Shown here: positions 1 to 12,259 of the stretch, one piece after another
Numbering within the stretch: position 1 is the stretch's first letter
Layout: each line of letters starts with the position of its first letter
Source: Sphaerosporella brunnea
Lineage: Eukaryota > Ascomycota > Pezizomycetes > Pezizales > Pyronemataceae
Length of the DNA: 64,000 bases
Reading direction: 5' to 3'
Assembly: GCA_008704415.1 (NCBI GenBank)
Contig: VXIS01000001.1
Location: forward strand, 310,001-374,000
Notes under the pieces: generated by a model
What the model was told of the DNA's origin: nothing
The model's database searches: none
What the model saw: the letters and a program-made list of their open reading frames with translations, nothing else
Program-made: the position numbers and the translations under genes

Positions 1-735
1 AGCGAGCTGGATGTGTTCTGTGATGCAGTGATCAGCATCGATGTCCCGAGTTTGTTCCGTGGAATGCACCCGCCGTCATGCATTGTCTGCGGCTTTGCAC
101 ATTATTCCTCCCAGTCTGAGAAGCCATCCGACTCGGAGTGACGACGCATGGTTCCAGCAATCCTTGATCTCTCCCTCTTTGGAAAAAAACCATAATACCC
201 CCCCGGCGATGAACAACAGCGACACGCCGAAGCATCGGCGTCAACGAGCACGGTTCGATTGGGCCAAAACTTTGAGTAGGCAGGCGTTGCTGAGTTCTAT
301 GAACTTCACTTCAAAATGGCAGTCGTAAGAAGAATGGATGGGCCAGCGGATTCCTCAACCACACAGCATCACTCGCAATCACTTCCCCCCCTCCCCCCTC
401 CACCCTCGCCAAAACCATCCTCAAAAGTCACCTTATGTTACACTGCAAGAGGTGAAAGGAACAGCGCAAGGATTTCTTCAAAGGAGTAGAAAGAATATGG
501 GGACGACGCAGACAGAAGAGAGTGAGGGACATTTTTTGCGATGACAGGATGACGACGGTCGTGCTGAAATTCCTCAATGAGACTGAAATTGGAAGACGAA
601 CGGGTTAAGTCCCCATTAAGGGGCTGACACCACAGACTGCGGGAGTGTTTAATGGTGTGATTTGCTTTCACGTATCTCTTTTGTATGGGGAGCCCCAACA
701 GACGGGTAAGACCGTGGGGACAGGATACCAGGTTT
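1..735. other. Intergenic, no gene seen
   Basis: No reading frame here has coding character, splice structure or a recognisable motif. A C-rich run lies near 387-410. Confidence 0.5.
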
Positions 736-850
736 CTTTTGTCCGTCATAGGCCTTCGGCCTCACTCCGATTCGCAAGATAGGAGGCACTTGGGCTAATG
801 TCCTTGTGTACGATGTATGATTTAAAACAAAACAAAAACAAAAAACAAAA
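736..850 (+). repeat. SINE/LINE-tail-like dispersed repeat, copy 1
   Basis: About 100 bp starting GTCCGTCATAGGCCTTCGGC and ending in TATGATTTAAAAC followed by an A-rich (CAAAA)n-like tail. A near-identical copy lies on the same strand at about 30876-30990, and the homology begins abruptly at the same base in both. A truncated copy of the tail occurs at about 945-962. A dispersed unit with a simple A-rich 3' tail is the pattern of a retroposed SINE or the 3' end of a LINE. The class is inferred; the repetition is seen directly. Confidence 0.6.
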
Positions 851-1884
851 CCATCCTCTCGCACGGCCACCACGTAGTAGCAACACCAGCAAGCCCTCAC
901 TGCCCCAGTAGCAGGCCCAGCCTAGGGTCGAATACAGTCCGTATGATTTAAACAAAAAAAAAACGCTCGCGCTCGACACCACAGCCTCGGCCAAAAACCG
1001 TCGCTATCCACGGGCGGGGGACCGACGTGCTCGTGAAGCAAACCCCCGAAGGAGTGTTTCCACCCGCCGAGGTGTGCTGGCCCAATCCCCCCCCCGCCCC
1101 CCCTCTGCAAACGCGCTCGGGCAGGCAGCTGCTGTGTTCGAGGCATTGACCAAAACCGGGTGGTGCTTTGCCGCTGACGATGTTGCTCGCCAGAGCTAGT
1201 ATTATTTGTATAAAGATGAACGGCCTGCCCTAAACAATAATCCACGTTGCCGGGTTGGTTGGTATGTTCATGTTGCCACTCTGTTCTGGCAACAGGGTGA
1301 GCGAGTTGGGGAGTAATTTTCGATGCAAACGCTTTGCTGGCCATGGAGAGTAACTCGTTCCTTCAAAGCCCGACGTCGACTGCAGGCTTCTAGTTATGCA
1401 TGGCTATCGAACGCTGGTAGATTCAACTAAAAGCTTGAACCTTTTATGTTCCCGACGGTTGTAACGTCGCACCGCGAATTTTTGCCGTTAACTTTAGAGT
1501 ACATTTGACGAGTGATGACCGATGAAGGCCTTCCCGTTGGTTACAGAGTCCAAACCCCTCTAGCGTATACCTGGCCATATTTTCCCACAGCAAGATCGAT
1601 TCCAACTCTAGGAAATACTGCAGTGCTATGCAAAGAACAAGGGTATAGAATACAAGGGCGAAAATAGAAGAAAAAAAATATGGGTTAGAGCGGTCGTACA
1701 GTCGTAACTCGTAAACTGAAAAACAAAAAGCACGCTGAAACGCTAAATCCTGATCCCAACGCCCGCTTCAACGTCAAATCAATCCAAGCCTGTACCAATC
1801 GAGATCCAGCATCCATTCAACATACTCCATCATGACCAACCGTCCACTCCCAGATCATTCCACCCCACCCCCCTACTCCTGGCG
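851..1884. other. Intergenic, one unexplained open stretch
   Basis: No complete gene. On the plus strand, codons 963-1199 stay open for 78 codons, are GC-rich and end in TAG, but have no ATG and follow directly on the A-rich repeat tail. This could be a decayed exon or chance. The stretch 1400-1800 shows nothing and probably includes the 3' UTR of the minus-strand gene that ends at 1885. Confidence 0.35.
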
Positions 1885-4800
1885 TCAGAACGTCCAGAAC
1901 CTTCCAATGGTCCTCTGGAAGAATCCCCCGCCAGCGCTACTCTTCTCTGGAGCCGAATCTTCTGCATCACTGACGACCGCCTTCTTCTTCGCCGGCGGCG
2001 ACATCTCCGTCTTCCTCTTAGGCCTCGTCCTCACCTCCTCCTTCTTCCTTTCCCTCTCTCTCCCACCTTCCCGTTCAGTCTCGTTCTTCTCCACACGCTC
2101 CATGCGCTCCCGTATCTCCCGCTCTTTATGCTTCCGTATCCTCCCATCCACTGGACTCAGATAGCCAGGATCAGTGCCTTCCCCCGGTAATTGTCGGCGC
2201 GCTCGCTTCAGCTCCTTTCTGGCACGGTACGCTTCCTCTTCCTCTGGCGTTGCAAACGCGCGTGCCTTTCGCCGCGCCTCCTTCTTCTCGCGTTGCCGTT
2301 CGGCTTCGCGTTTCCCTTCGCTGCTGAGGCTATGCCCACTGTCCTTCAGAACCTCCTCGGCGCGTCTCGCTTTCCGCGCCTTGCGCTCCGCCCGCCTTGC
2401 TCGGTGAGCAGCTTCCGACATGCTGAGTTCGTGTGCCGATGGCTCGATGGGCAAGGGTAAAGAATTGGGGCTGGGTACGTCTAGATCCGACGCGGGATGC
2501 ACCGAGCCGCGCACCGATGCGGGGTGGGCGCTCGCCGGATGGATACTCGCAGGATGAGCCGATCCTGGGGCCGACCGAAGGATAGGCTGCTCCTCCATTG
2601 GGAGTTGCATTGGTTGTAGCTGTTGCGGAGGGACATCCAGGAAAACAGGCTGCTCGACGTAAACAGGGCCCTCAACATACACCGGCTGCTCAACAGGCAC
2701 CGGGACAGGTCCTCCGGATCGTGCTGCAGTGCGCGCGGCCTTTCTGGCCTTGCGGGCTTCTCGATCTTCTGCGGCGCTGCCATCGATGGGACGCGATTTG
2801 GAGCGCGACGACTTCTTTTCACCGTCTGCCCCTTTATCTCTGTGCCTGCGCCGTCGCTCCTTGTCTTCGTGGCCCTCCTCGGTTCCTTCACGGTGTCGAC
2901 GGTGGCGATGACGTGGGGGCGCGTCGCCCTCAGTTTCAGTCGGTGCGTCGCGGTGCTTGCGGCTGCGCCGTTCAGGACGGTCAACACCGCTGGGACCTTC
3001 CGATTCGTAGGGAACTGGACGAGAACGCGATTTCGATTTGTGACGCTGTTCAGCTTCGGAGCCTTCGACGGTTCGTGAGCGATGCCGCCGGTGCCCTCCT
3101 TCTTCGCCACTGGCTGCTCGTTCCTTGCGCCGGCGCCGACGGGAGTCGCGAGTTTCCTCACCGTCGCGCTCGCGTGGCTCCTCACCTGGGCGGTCAACGA
3201 TCGGCGGTAGATCATCGGGATGACGGGAGCGCGATCGCAGGCGAGCGTCGGGAGATCGGGTACGTGATCGGCTGCGCGATAGCTGCCGCACCGTTTCGGC
3301 GCCATTTCTCAAGCCGAGGATTCCGGTGGTCTTTCGCGACAAGCGCTCAGCTAGCCCTACATCCTCTGATGGGGGCGCATCGCGACTGCTTCCCCGTTTG
3401 TCCTTCCTGTGCTTGCGATGCTTGCGCTCTCGCTCGGGCGGTGGTAATTCAGGGTCGACGTCGGGAATGTCGAGCGCCTCCTTGGGCATGTAGTCCGCCG
3501 GCGGTGGGGGTGCGAGCACGTCACCATCGCCATGGTGGCGTCGGTGCCTTCTCCTCTCCTTGGTGATCCCCGCATCCAGCCCCAACAGCTGGTCCGCCTT
3601 CCTGCTCTTGCGACTCGGGGGTGTAGGGGTGTAAGGCTCTAAACCCTCCTCGGATCCACGACTCCTGCGCTTTGGATGCGCTCTGGTTTCCGATGTGGCT
3701 TCTGCGCCCGTCTCGATCGCCAGTTTCTCGGCCGCCCTCTTAGCTTTGCGCGCTGCGCGCTCTTCGGGCGTTTCCTTTCTATCGCGCCTATGTTTCCTCG
3801 GTGGATCGCCTTCGGTCATGGGCTCTTCGTCGTAGTGATGGTGTCGCGATTTGTGTTTGCGCTGTCGTGGAGGTTCTTCCTCGGGTGGGGGAGGGGGGAC
3901 AGGCGTGATTATGGGTTCGATGGGTTCGATAGGTGGGCTGGGTTGCGCGATGGGCACGATGGGTGCGAGAGATGCTGTGGGCCGTACCTCTGCGATGACA
4001 GAGAGGGGAGATACCCGGTAAGGCTCTTCGTCATCCGGATCGGGATAGTCATCTTCGTCGAGTTGACTTGCGGCCATCGCAGCGGCAGCTAGAGCAGCAG
4101 CTGCCCCACCGTCGAGATCGTCCTCTGGAGGCATTTCCCCTGGCATCATCATCGCTTCGTTCTCGTGGGCGCCGGATGAGGGGGCAGCGGAGACCTGGTC
4201 CGGTTCCGCCATCGTGATTGGGTGAGGAGGGGAAACGGGGGTTGGATGCGCGCTTCCGATTGGCGGGGCAAGGTTGTCAGCTGGCTGGGGTGTTTCGTCA
4301 GCTCTAACAGGTTTGTACGCGATCACAAGGGGCTCCTCTGTGATTTCTTTTTCGTCGTCGCCGGAGAGGAAAACGGAGGAAGAATCTTCAGCGTCTGTCG
4401 GTGGAGGAGCGGGGGAAGGAGCAGGTGATGGTGCAGCAGCAGCGACAGCTTTTTTTTCTTCTTCGTTGACGGGTGGGGTGTCGTCGGATCCGCTTGCAAG
4501 CGAGACTTCTATTTCCCGTTCCTTTTCGTCATGAACCGTCTCCGGCGTGGGCTGTTGTTGTTGTTGCTGTTGTTGTTGTTGTTCTTCTTCTTCTTCTTTT
4601 AACTGTTGCTCTTCGGTGGGCTGTGTCGCTTGGGCGTCGCCAGCCACGGGATCTTCCACAGGGCTGAGTTCTGGCGCGGACTCGGTTGTGGCGGGATCGC
4701 CACAAGGCTGGCCCTTGTTGTACCTTGTTGCTGTTGCGTCGCCGGGCGTTTCAGACTCGGTTGGCTCTGACGCCGGCTCCTCTGTGGTGATTGTAGTCGC

Positions 4801-5786
4801 TTCGGCTTCGGCTGGAGGGGAATCCTTTTCAGATGTCAGGCCGCCGACTGGCCCTGGCTCCGCTTCCTCTTTTTCTTGCTCTTGTGATGGATGATCGAAC
4901 TCTTGAGCCTCGGTTGCTGGGGCAGCCTCTGTGGGTGGCACAAGTTCACGTCAGCCCAGCCGACGAGAAGAATGCAGATGGCAATTTGGTTGGACGCTGC
5001 TGCCTGGGAGGAAGGAGTGGGGTGGATCGTATGATGGATGGATGGATGGATGGAAGGACAAAGGAGAGAGAAGAGAATAGAGTAGAACGAAGGATGCAAT
5101 CGAAACGGCGATGAGAAAAGCGAGGAAGGAGAAGGGTGGGAGAATCAGATGGTAGAGATCGCACAGTGCAGAAATCGATTTACGAGAGCGAGAGAGAGAA
5201 GAGAGAAGAGAGAAGAGAAGTATCAGTTGGTATACAACTCACCAGCGTGGTCATCGTTTTCTTTCGTGTCCGTTCCTGCTGGATCGTGAAGAGCAGCAGC
5301 AGTAGCTCCTTCTTCTTCTTCATGCACGGAAACCCCTCCAACGACGCTGGCAGCATCGTCATTGTTTGCTGCTCCTTCTTCTCCTCCGCCTCCTCCTCCT
5401 GCTTCTTTGCCCTCGTCCTCGAGACTCTTCTGTCCCTCACTCTCCCCCTCCCCCTCCCCCACCTCCCCCTCCGCCTTCACCACCTCCGCGTTGTCCCCAC
5501 TGCTGTCCACCACGTCGCCCGCCGTAGCTCCATCGCCAGCGCCACTTTCGCCCGCAGCACCACCATCATTGTGACTATCATGTTCCTCGCTTGTACCTGA
5601 CTGCTGCCCTTCTTCCGGCTGCACGGCTACTGGCGGTTCCTCCTCACACCCATCTGCACCGGAGGCGTTGTCACTTTCGTTCCCGACGAAGGAAAGCGTG
5701 CCGCCACCCCCCTCGACCTTTCCGTCGGCCGTCAACTCAATCTCCGGCAGGTCCACTGGCGCGTTGCTGTCGACGTCGCTGCCCAT
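1885..5786 (-). CDS. Large disordered RS/KR-rich protein
   Basis: Function unknown. Two exons are read: 5786-5243 and 4928-1885, joined by an intron of 314 nt with donor GTGAGT and acceptor CCCACAG. The split codon G|AG gives Glu and the frame continues, for about 1,195 residues. The N-terminal part is acidic and Gly/Glu-rich. The second exon opens with an acidic stretch, a polyGlu run and a polyGln run. The centre is full of Arg-Ser, His-Arg-Arg-His and Lys-Arg blocks, like SR-type nuclear proteins, and a Val/Pro/Gln-rich segment follows. The C-terminus ends in GGGFFQRTIGRFWTF, the only hydrophobic aromatic motif in the protein and so a possible docking element. No folded domain is recognised. 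A nuclear or RNA-processing scaffold is a guess from composition only. The intron contains (ATGG)n repeats, which may account for its length. Confidence 0.8.
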
Positions 5787-6747
5787 ATTTGTAACTCCTG
5801 GTCTCGCCGCCAGCGAAGGAACAGCAGCAGCAGCAGCAGCAGCAGCAAACGGGTGTGTTATGTTATAACGTGGCCGTGGCGTCAGTGGTAGTGGTGCTCA
5901 TCTCAAAGCTCGGGAGCGTATTGCGTGCAGGAAAAGAAAAAAGATCTCAGGGCGAGATCGAGTGGATGAGGATAAAGCGCAGGTAGAGTGTCAATCGATC
6001 AGTTCAGGCGGGGTGTGTTGCAGTGAGTGGGTTGGTGGGTTGGTTGGTGGTGTTATGCGCGGGGGTGGGAGAATTCTTTTTTTTTTTTTTTGGTGCTTGT
6101 CGATTGGTGGGGGGTTGCTGATTGGACCACGTCAAAGGGAGCCACTGATAGACTGACTGGTGAGCCCCGGGCGAAAGCTGATTGGGGGGGGGGGGGGACA
6201 TCGCAGGAAACGAGATGTTTCTTCTTTTCGTTGGTTGGTGTTCTCCCCGGAGTGCTGTGCAGACTCTCAGAGGGTATGTACCAGGTAGCTAGGTATGCTG
6301 CTGGCGCCACCAGGGTCTCCCGCTTTTGGCGGCGCCTGCAGCGGCGGGGATGCGGAGGGAGAAAATAACACTCTGATTCCCGATTCCCGAAAGCCTTTTG
6401 CTTTGCTTTTCTTTTCTTGCAACTCAGACATGCACTCTGGATAGATACTCGAGGACCCTTCCTCGGCCCGTGCGAATAAAGATTGAATGTTTAATTTCAG
6501 CTCAGCGCGGAGGAGTCGTCGCGATTCGTTTCTTATCGCCGGGCCTGCAGATATTCTGCATGCAGGCGCTGGTTTGGTTGGTGTTGCATGGATAGCGAAA
6601 CGTTGAGTGTGGTGAGCAGCGATTGCATTGCTGAAAGAAAAGCATAAAACGGCCATCAGCTCTCACTGAACGGCTACCGCGGCTGCCAACATGGGATCCG
6701 TTTCAACGGAACCAAAAGAGAAAGCTTGATTGCTCAAAAGAAGCGCA
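5787..6747. other. Probable promoter and 5' region of the 5786 gene
   Basis: Contains a CAG-type repeat at about 5823-5847, a T-run at 6077-6091 and a G-run at 6184-6197. No credible gene on either strand. These homopolymers are the likely nucleosome-depleted promoter region of the minus-strand gene starting at 5786. Confidence 0.4.
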
Positions 6748-6841
6748 TTCCGTTACCGGGAATTGAACCCGGGTCTTGTCGGCGCTCTCAACCCAGAAGG
6801 GAGATGAAAGCGACAAATGCTAGCCACTACACCATAACGGA
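6748..6841 (-). tRNA. tRNA-Glu(TTC) with intron
   Basis: Read on the minus strand, the acceptor arms TCCGTTA and TAACGGA pair perfectly. The D-arm contains TAGTGGCTAG (A box) and the T-arm CCGGG-TTCAATT-CCCGG (B box). The anticodon stem TGTCG/CGACA closes the loop CTTTCA-C, giving anticodon TTC. A 22-nt intron sits in the canonical place after base 37. The variable loop has four bases, as is usual for tRNA-Glu. A TTTT run follows within about 15 bases as a Pol III terminator. Confidence 0.95.
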
Positions 6842-6992
6842 GTGATATGATGAAGTGGCTCTCCATGTATTCATAACTGAAAGATGTCTTAAAAAATTAC
6901 TGTCGCCCAAAATAGCAACTTATTGAATGGAAACCCAAACCCTGCAAACCAAAAAGAAAAAGGTATGATAGAAAAACTCATCTAAATACTTC

Positions 6993-9900
6993 TTATCCCG
7001 TCGGAGCTTCTGTTTCGATCGCCGGTTTACTCGGCTCCTTCTTGAGTGCCCCAATGATCTCTTGTCCCTTCTCCTTGATGCCGCCGCCCATCCATGCCAG
7101 CGTGCGTGTGGTCTTCCACTGCATAGCACCTCGTTCCATACGATGCAGCTCCTTTCGCTCCTCCCTCTTCTTGGCAATCTTCTCCTTCAAGTGTCCTAAA
7201 GTTCCCTTACTGCTGGACTGTGAATCTGAGGATACTGGCCGCGGAGGTGTAGACGCGGAGCCCTCATCTTCAGTATCGGTGGCATCGTTGTCTGACGAGA
7301 CCCACTTCTCGAGTCCTTCGCCGCGAATATGTTCCACGCAAGCTGCAGCCTCGATAACATCGCGGAAATCCTTTTCCACCGCCGCTGCACGACGATGGGA
7401 GTGGCCGAGTCCACGGTGAAAGTGGACGACCAGATCAACAGTGCCGACCTGTATTCCATGTGGAGTGCCTGAGTTCTGCATAAACTGCTCCAGCTTATCG
7501 CAGCGGTAGACTGGCAGTGATATCGCAACGTCTTCACCGTCCGGGATTTCCTTGAGCCACAGTATTGCACCAGCCAGGGTTTTTCCATGGCGAAATTTGG
7601 AGTCACGATTGAAGTAGAGGATCAGCGGCGAAGAGTGGCGGTGGCGCACACCGAGTCGGAAACCAGTAGAGCCCTTCGTGTTGTGCACGGGACACCAGCC
7701 GTTGCCTTCGGGGGACTTTACGGCTTTCTTTTTGATTAGAGGGGTTGCGAATTTGATCACGTCAGCTTTTTGTACATCGGGGTCGGTTATCTTCGAGGAT
7801 GAGATTGTGCTGCTGACTATTTCGATGGAGCCAATGTCCGTGCTTAGCATCTCTTTCGGAAGCTTCGTGTCGATGCTACGGAAGAGCAGCGATATGCTAA
7901 TTTTACCGTATCCTATACCTCCGCAGAGAGGGTAAAACCGGGATATTTGAGAGCAATTTTTAAACACCTCTCCTAGATTCAAGTCCACCACACCCAGAAT
8001 AGGATCCTCTTCCCGAAGACGAGAGTCCCGCACGCAAATCATTAATTTTGTTTTTGTGTAGTCGCGGACGAAACGCTCAGTCACCGTGCTGAAGAAGGGC
8101 TTGGAAGTCATAGGCTTGACACGAGTCTTGTAGATTTTCTGATAATCCAGGATAATGGAGCAGTAGCCGGACGGCAGATTTTGGCCTTCCTCCTCTTCGT
8201 GCGTCGTCTGAGACTCGCCGCGCCGAATTCCAGATGAACCCTTGGATCCGGAAACGATATGCCTTTCAAGACCGACAATCTTATGGATTTGCACTGAAAG
8301 TATCCCAGAAGGGTAAGCTGGATCTGGAGGGATGGTGGTAACATCTGGCTCGTGTTTGGGGGGTGGCTTATTTGAAATGCCGGGTAGACGGTGCTGTTTC
8401 CTCGTTAGAACAAGGCATGGGGGGATGGGAATAAACCTCACTCTCAAGTCCGGTGGCACTCTCTCATCCGCCCCATCCGTCTCGAGTTTTTGATCGAGAC
8501 GGCGGATCCCATAGTATGCAATGCTCCATTTCACTGTGCCCGGCATTTCACTTCCTTCTTTCAAGCCCATCAAGTTATCCACTCTCTCAAATACTTTACC
8601 AGGCTGTCGGACCAGATGCCCTACATCAACAGCCGTCCGCCCAAGGATGTCGTCGGCAGTGAAGCGATCAGAGTCCCACAGCTCGCAGCTCAGCTTCTCT
8701 GCAGCCTTGACCTCTTGGTCGTCCAAAAGCAAAACCGCTGTCTCATCCCAGACTGGGTTAAGCTCGCTGAAAATGATTCTCGTGGACCAAAGTGGCTTCC
8801 TAAGCTTGGAGTAAGAAAGGGTCACATAACAGTCCGACTTTCCATTAATATCCGCAGCCTTGACCCCGGAAGCGGAATGGATATGCACCACGAGAGCTCC
8901 AATCGCAACCAGCCGCTTCTTGGTATCGTCTCCAGACAGGATCTTCCCTAAGTCAAGGGTATAATTGAGTGGAGCTACGAACTCCCGGGCTGCCGCCCTT
9001 ATAGATGAATAGATAAAGTCGCTGATGACCGGAAGGTTCATAACGTTCAGGAATCGTCTGTTCATTGGAACCGCCGCGATTTCTATTTTTGGCATCCCGA
9101 GAAGAGTGAAGGTTCCGAGTTTGACAAAGGGCGGCTGTACCCAGTTGTTAGCACTCCATTCTATACAAAACGGTTCACAGTGATCGCACATTTGGGATCA
9201 ATTGGATCTTCATACGGCAAGTGCCCATCACACCGCGAAGTTCAACCCACACAGCTGTTGGCCAATTAGTCTACATTCCTAAAATTGAGGAAAATTTGAC
9301 CTACGAAATGGGGTGCCAAACAGTCCATTCATTCCCATATAGAAATGCACTAAAAGGTTCGCATTTTTGGCCTTGCTGGATGCGCTGGCCGAGCTTGGTA
9401 GTGCCCTGTACGAAAAGGCTACCTCCAGACTCGCCCACTCTCCTTCCTGTTCCTGCTCATTCAAGCGATCCGTGGCGCCGTGCTCAGTGTCTGCTGCCTT
9501 TCTGTCATTCTCGTTGTCTTCGTCCAACCATCTTATCGAAAGTACCCGCACTGGCGTGGAGCCCTGTCCGACGTTGACTACTTTCACGTTCGTGACAATC
9601 GATGGAATCGAGTTTTGCATGACGTCTTCCAGAAGATCGACCATAGGTCCGAAGATTTCGGGGTTTACTTGAGGCCACAGCTTCGAGATGACGCCGTTCA
9701 GCCACTCGACAGACTCATTTCCTTTTACCCCGGCAACTCGCATTTTCTGGACTATGATCAGAACAATTTACCATCACCGAGTACTATCGACTTACCTGTT
9801 TTCCTTGGTCGCTTTCCACACAGTGGTTAAAGCTATCCCAGGCACTTTCTATATTTCTCCACCACGTAACACCGCCTCCAAACACTACGAGAATGGAAAG

Positions 9901-10518
9901 TGAAAACGGCAAAGACAAGCATCCGTTGAGCAGAATGAACGTGGCCGCAACAAACGCTATGTACTTCACCGTTATCGAACGAAGCTGCTCAAAGAAGAGG
10001 GTCCATTGCGCTGCAGGATAGATCTCTTTCGTTGAAGGCACCGCTGCCTCAGGAGGAGCGTACTTCGCATCACATATGGTGATTCTGTCCGCTGTTAGAG
10101 ATTGGCTGCCACATTCATGAAGGGCGATTACTAAGTACTCTTTGCCAGTGATGGGGTCCGTGACGACTTCGGAATTCTCCTCTATCCGGCGCTGCTGATG
10201 TTCAAGAGTCCGAGCTTGCTCCTGATCATGGGCCGGCGGCGATGGTGGTGGGGAAGAGCGCCCTGGATAGAGCTCCCAATACGACTGGATGGTGGGCACA
10301 GGATGTCGTTCAGAATAAAAAGGGCCGGAATGGGGTCGCGAATTGTGGCGAGGCGATTGATGGCCATCCAACCGTTTGGAATCTGCATTTTGGGAAGCTT
10401 CCGGAGCATCCGGGTGGGCAGACAAGGCGGGATTCACTATCGAGGCTGCCGACGTAGTCGTGTTTGGGGGCGAGCTCGAGATGCTGCCGCGGATCGAGTT
10501 GTCACTGTTAGTTGCCAT
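6993..10518 (-). CDS. mug190: Mug190-like SMP/C2 lipid-transfer membrane protein
   Basis: Four exons are read: 10518-9796, 9746-9305, 9254-9190 (65 nt) and 9134-6993, giving 1,123 residues. The N-terminus is disordered. A hydrophobic hairpin near residues 190-225 should anchor it in the ER. An SMP domain follows (about 250-460), recognised from VEWLNGVISKLWPQVNPE, PVWVELRGVMGTCRMK and the conserved LPVISDFIYSSIRAAAREFV. A first C2 domain lies at about 490-610 (with DINGKSDCYVTLSYSK) and a second at about 690-820. The C-terminus is Lys/Glu-rich. This is the order of tricalbin and extended-synaptotagmin proteins, which move lipids at ER-plasma membrane contacts; the best family match is fission yeast Mug190. 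The introns are 49-55 nt. Splicing in the small third exon restores the SMP motif exactly, which is why these boundaries were chosen. Confidence 0.92.
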
Positions 10519-11187
10519 CTCTCAGCGGTTGTTGAGAACTCTGTCCATGGAATGGACGATAAAATGAGCGAAGTTTCTCTGGCGCAGCAGGTCCAAGTCG
10601 AGTTGAATATACCAGGTAGGTAGAAAGGTGGGAACAAAGCCACCAGATAAAGTTTGCGGCCATTTTCGTGTCATGGGAGATGTCGAGAAGTGGAGATCAA
10701 TTCCCCCTTCGCATCGCTGCAGCGGTGCTAAGCGGCATTCGGAGCGGGGTGGCTTGGGGCCGAGCCACACATGACGCGGCCACTTCCGCGATCACTCGCG
10801 TCTAATCGCGAAATTCCGCTCGTTTCCGCCGGCGATGGGCCGAGAGTCCGAGACAATTGCCACGACATCATGCACAACACAAGCCCACGTCGTCATCAGC
10901 TGGAATTATCAATTTGTATGATTCTGTGTTGACTGCTCAGCCCGGAACTATGATCGGGAAGCGGATGCACTGATCCGCAGAGTGTCGCACAGCGCCTAAG
11001 TTGCAAAAGCTTGTCTTGACCCCTTGCTGCCGACCTCCCTTACTAAAATGCTTACATAAGCACATGGCCAAGCCGCGAATCTGTCAGTGATATCCGATGA
11101 CCAGTCATCAACTTTTTTTGTTTTAATCATATTGTATTCGGCCGCTTGCGGCCATGACATATATAAGAAAGACGTGACTACTATCGC
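10519..11187. other. Intergenic, promoter of the 10518 gene
   Basis: No gene seen on either strand. It probably holds the promoter and 5' UTR of the minus-strand Mug190-like gene. Confidence 0.4.
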
Positions 11188-11364
11188 GTGTCGTTTTTTC
11201 ACCTATGTCGCGCTGAAAAGTACGCTGCCTGGCTCAGAAATACGCGGGCAGCTCTGGCGAGGATCTGGCGCCGCAACCACCATCCCGCAAGGCCGCCCGT
11301 TGCTATGCGTATTTCTGAGCCAGCCAGCGTACTTTTCAGCGCGACATAGGTGAAAAAACGACAC
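11188..11364. repeat. 58-bp inverted repeat (hairpin element)
   Basis: Arms at 11188-11245 and 11307-11364 are reverse complements with one mismatch; both begin GTGTCGTTTTTTCACCTATG in hairpin orientation. They are separated by a 61-nt GC-rich spacer. No clear target-site duplication is visible. It could be a small foldback transposon or a hairpin-forming sequence. Confidence 0.85.
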
Positions 11365-11411
11365 AGGTGGCAAGAAAAGGTGACCAAGGAAATCGCACCA
11401 GGTAGATGACA

Positions 11412-11522
<111 letters not shown>

Positions 11523-11731
11523 GGAGAGTCATAACAGTCATAACAGTCACCAACCGCACACGAGTCCGTTACAGGTGCACCAGCTGTAAGAGGCATTTCG
11601 GTATTTGTCAAGTCAGCAGATTGGAGGCTATCATTTTCACAGGTTCACGAGTGATGGGCTGTGATCCTAAAAACCGCTACAGGCGTATAATACGCTTGAG
11701 ATTCGTTACGCAAGCTTCTGGGCGTCTGGAG

Positions 11732-11739
11732 TATATATA
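11732..11739 (+). promoter_or_regulatory. TATA-like element
   Basis: TATATATA, about 340 bases before the start codon at 12077. A CA-rich leader-like stretch with a duplicated CCAA(C/T)TGCAACAT motif lies between. It fits a TATA box with a long 5' UTR, but position is the only evidence. Confidence 0.35.
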
Positions 11740-12076
11740 GGTCCAGTGGTACCAAAAGCATACTCAGGCAGGCAGGAAATAAGTATCACTCCGCCGTCAT
11801 CCGTGGTACTCCGACTCTAGGCGAGCAGTTCGTGTAACAAGCGTGGAGAGGATAGAACAAAAAGAACACTTGGTTCAACTTCACGTTCAATTGCGGCCAC
11901 CTTGTACCTGCCGCGCAGTGCTCATAAGCTGCACAACATGCCCCTCATAGCAGCTCCTGATCACCCCACATCCAACTGCAACATATCACGCCACCCAACA
12001 CAACACATCCAATTGCAACATCTCACAACCCAACACAACTCAACCGGTCCAAACCATCACAAGCATCACTGAAAAC

Positions 12077-12259
12077 ATGGGCGCTAGTTCCTCTTCCGAA
12101 GGCGGCTACAAATGGGCTTGTCCTAGCTGTAGCACTAAGAACCCAATGACAACGCGCACCTGCACTAACACGCGGTGCGGAAAATACATCAGCGACGCTG
12201 ACTTTGTTCAGCATGTTGCTGCCGCGAACGAGGCTGAGATGAGGGCTCGGTGGGGCTAA
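12077..12259 (+). CDS. 60-residue zinc-ribbon microprotein
   Basis: Starts with a good fungal context (AAAAC ATG G). The N-terminus MGASSSSEGG has the Gly2/Ser6 pattern of N-myristoylation substrates. Next comes W-A-C-x2-C-x10-C-x4-C, with an Asn in the loop, which resembles a RanBP2-type zinc ribbon except that the second knuckle is CxxxxC instead of CxxC. The C-terminus is a short amphipathic helix ending in RARWG. RanBP2-type fingers bind RNA or ubiquitin; which applies here cannot be told. The gene is small, but the preceding CA-rich leader, the motif and the start context argue that it is real. Confidence 0.55.
   Translation: MGASSSSEGGYKWACPSCSTKNPMTTRTCTNTRCGKYISDADFVQHVAAANEAEMRARWG

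Noticed and set aside
2598..3566. 322-codon open frame on the plus strand
   Set aside because: Antisense of the RS/KR-rich gene; no start context or motif.
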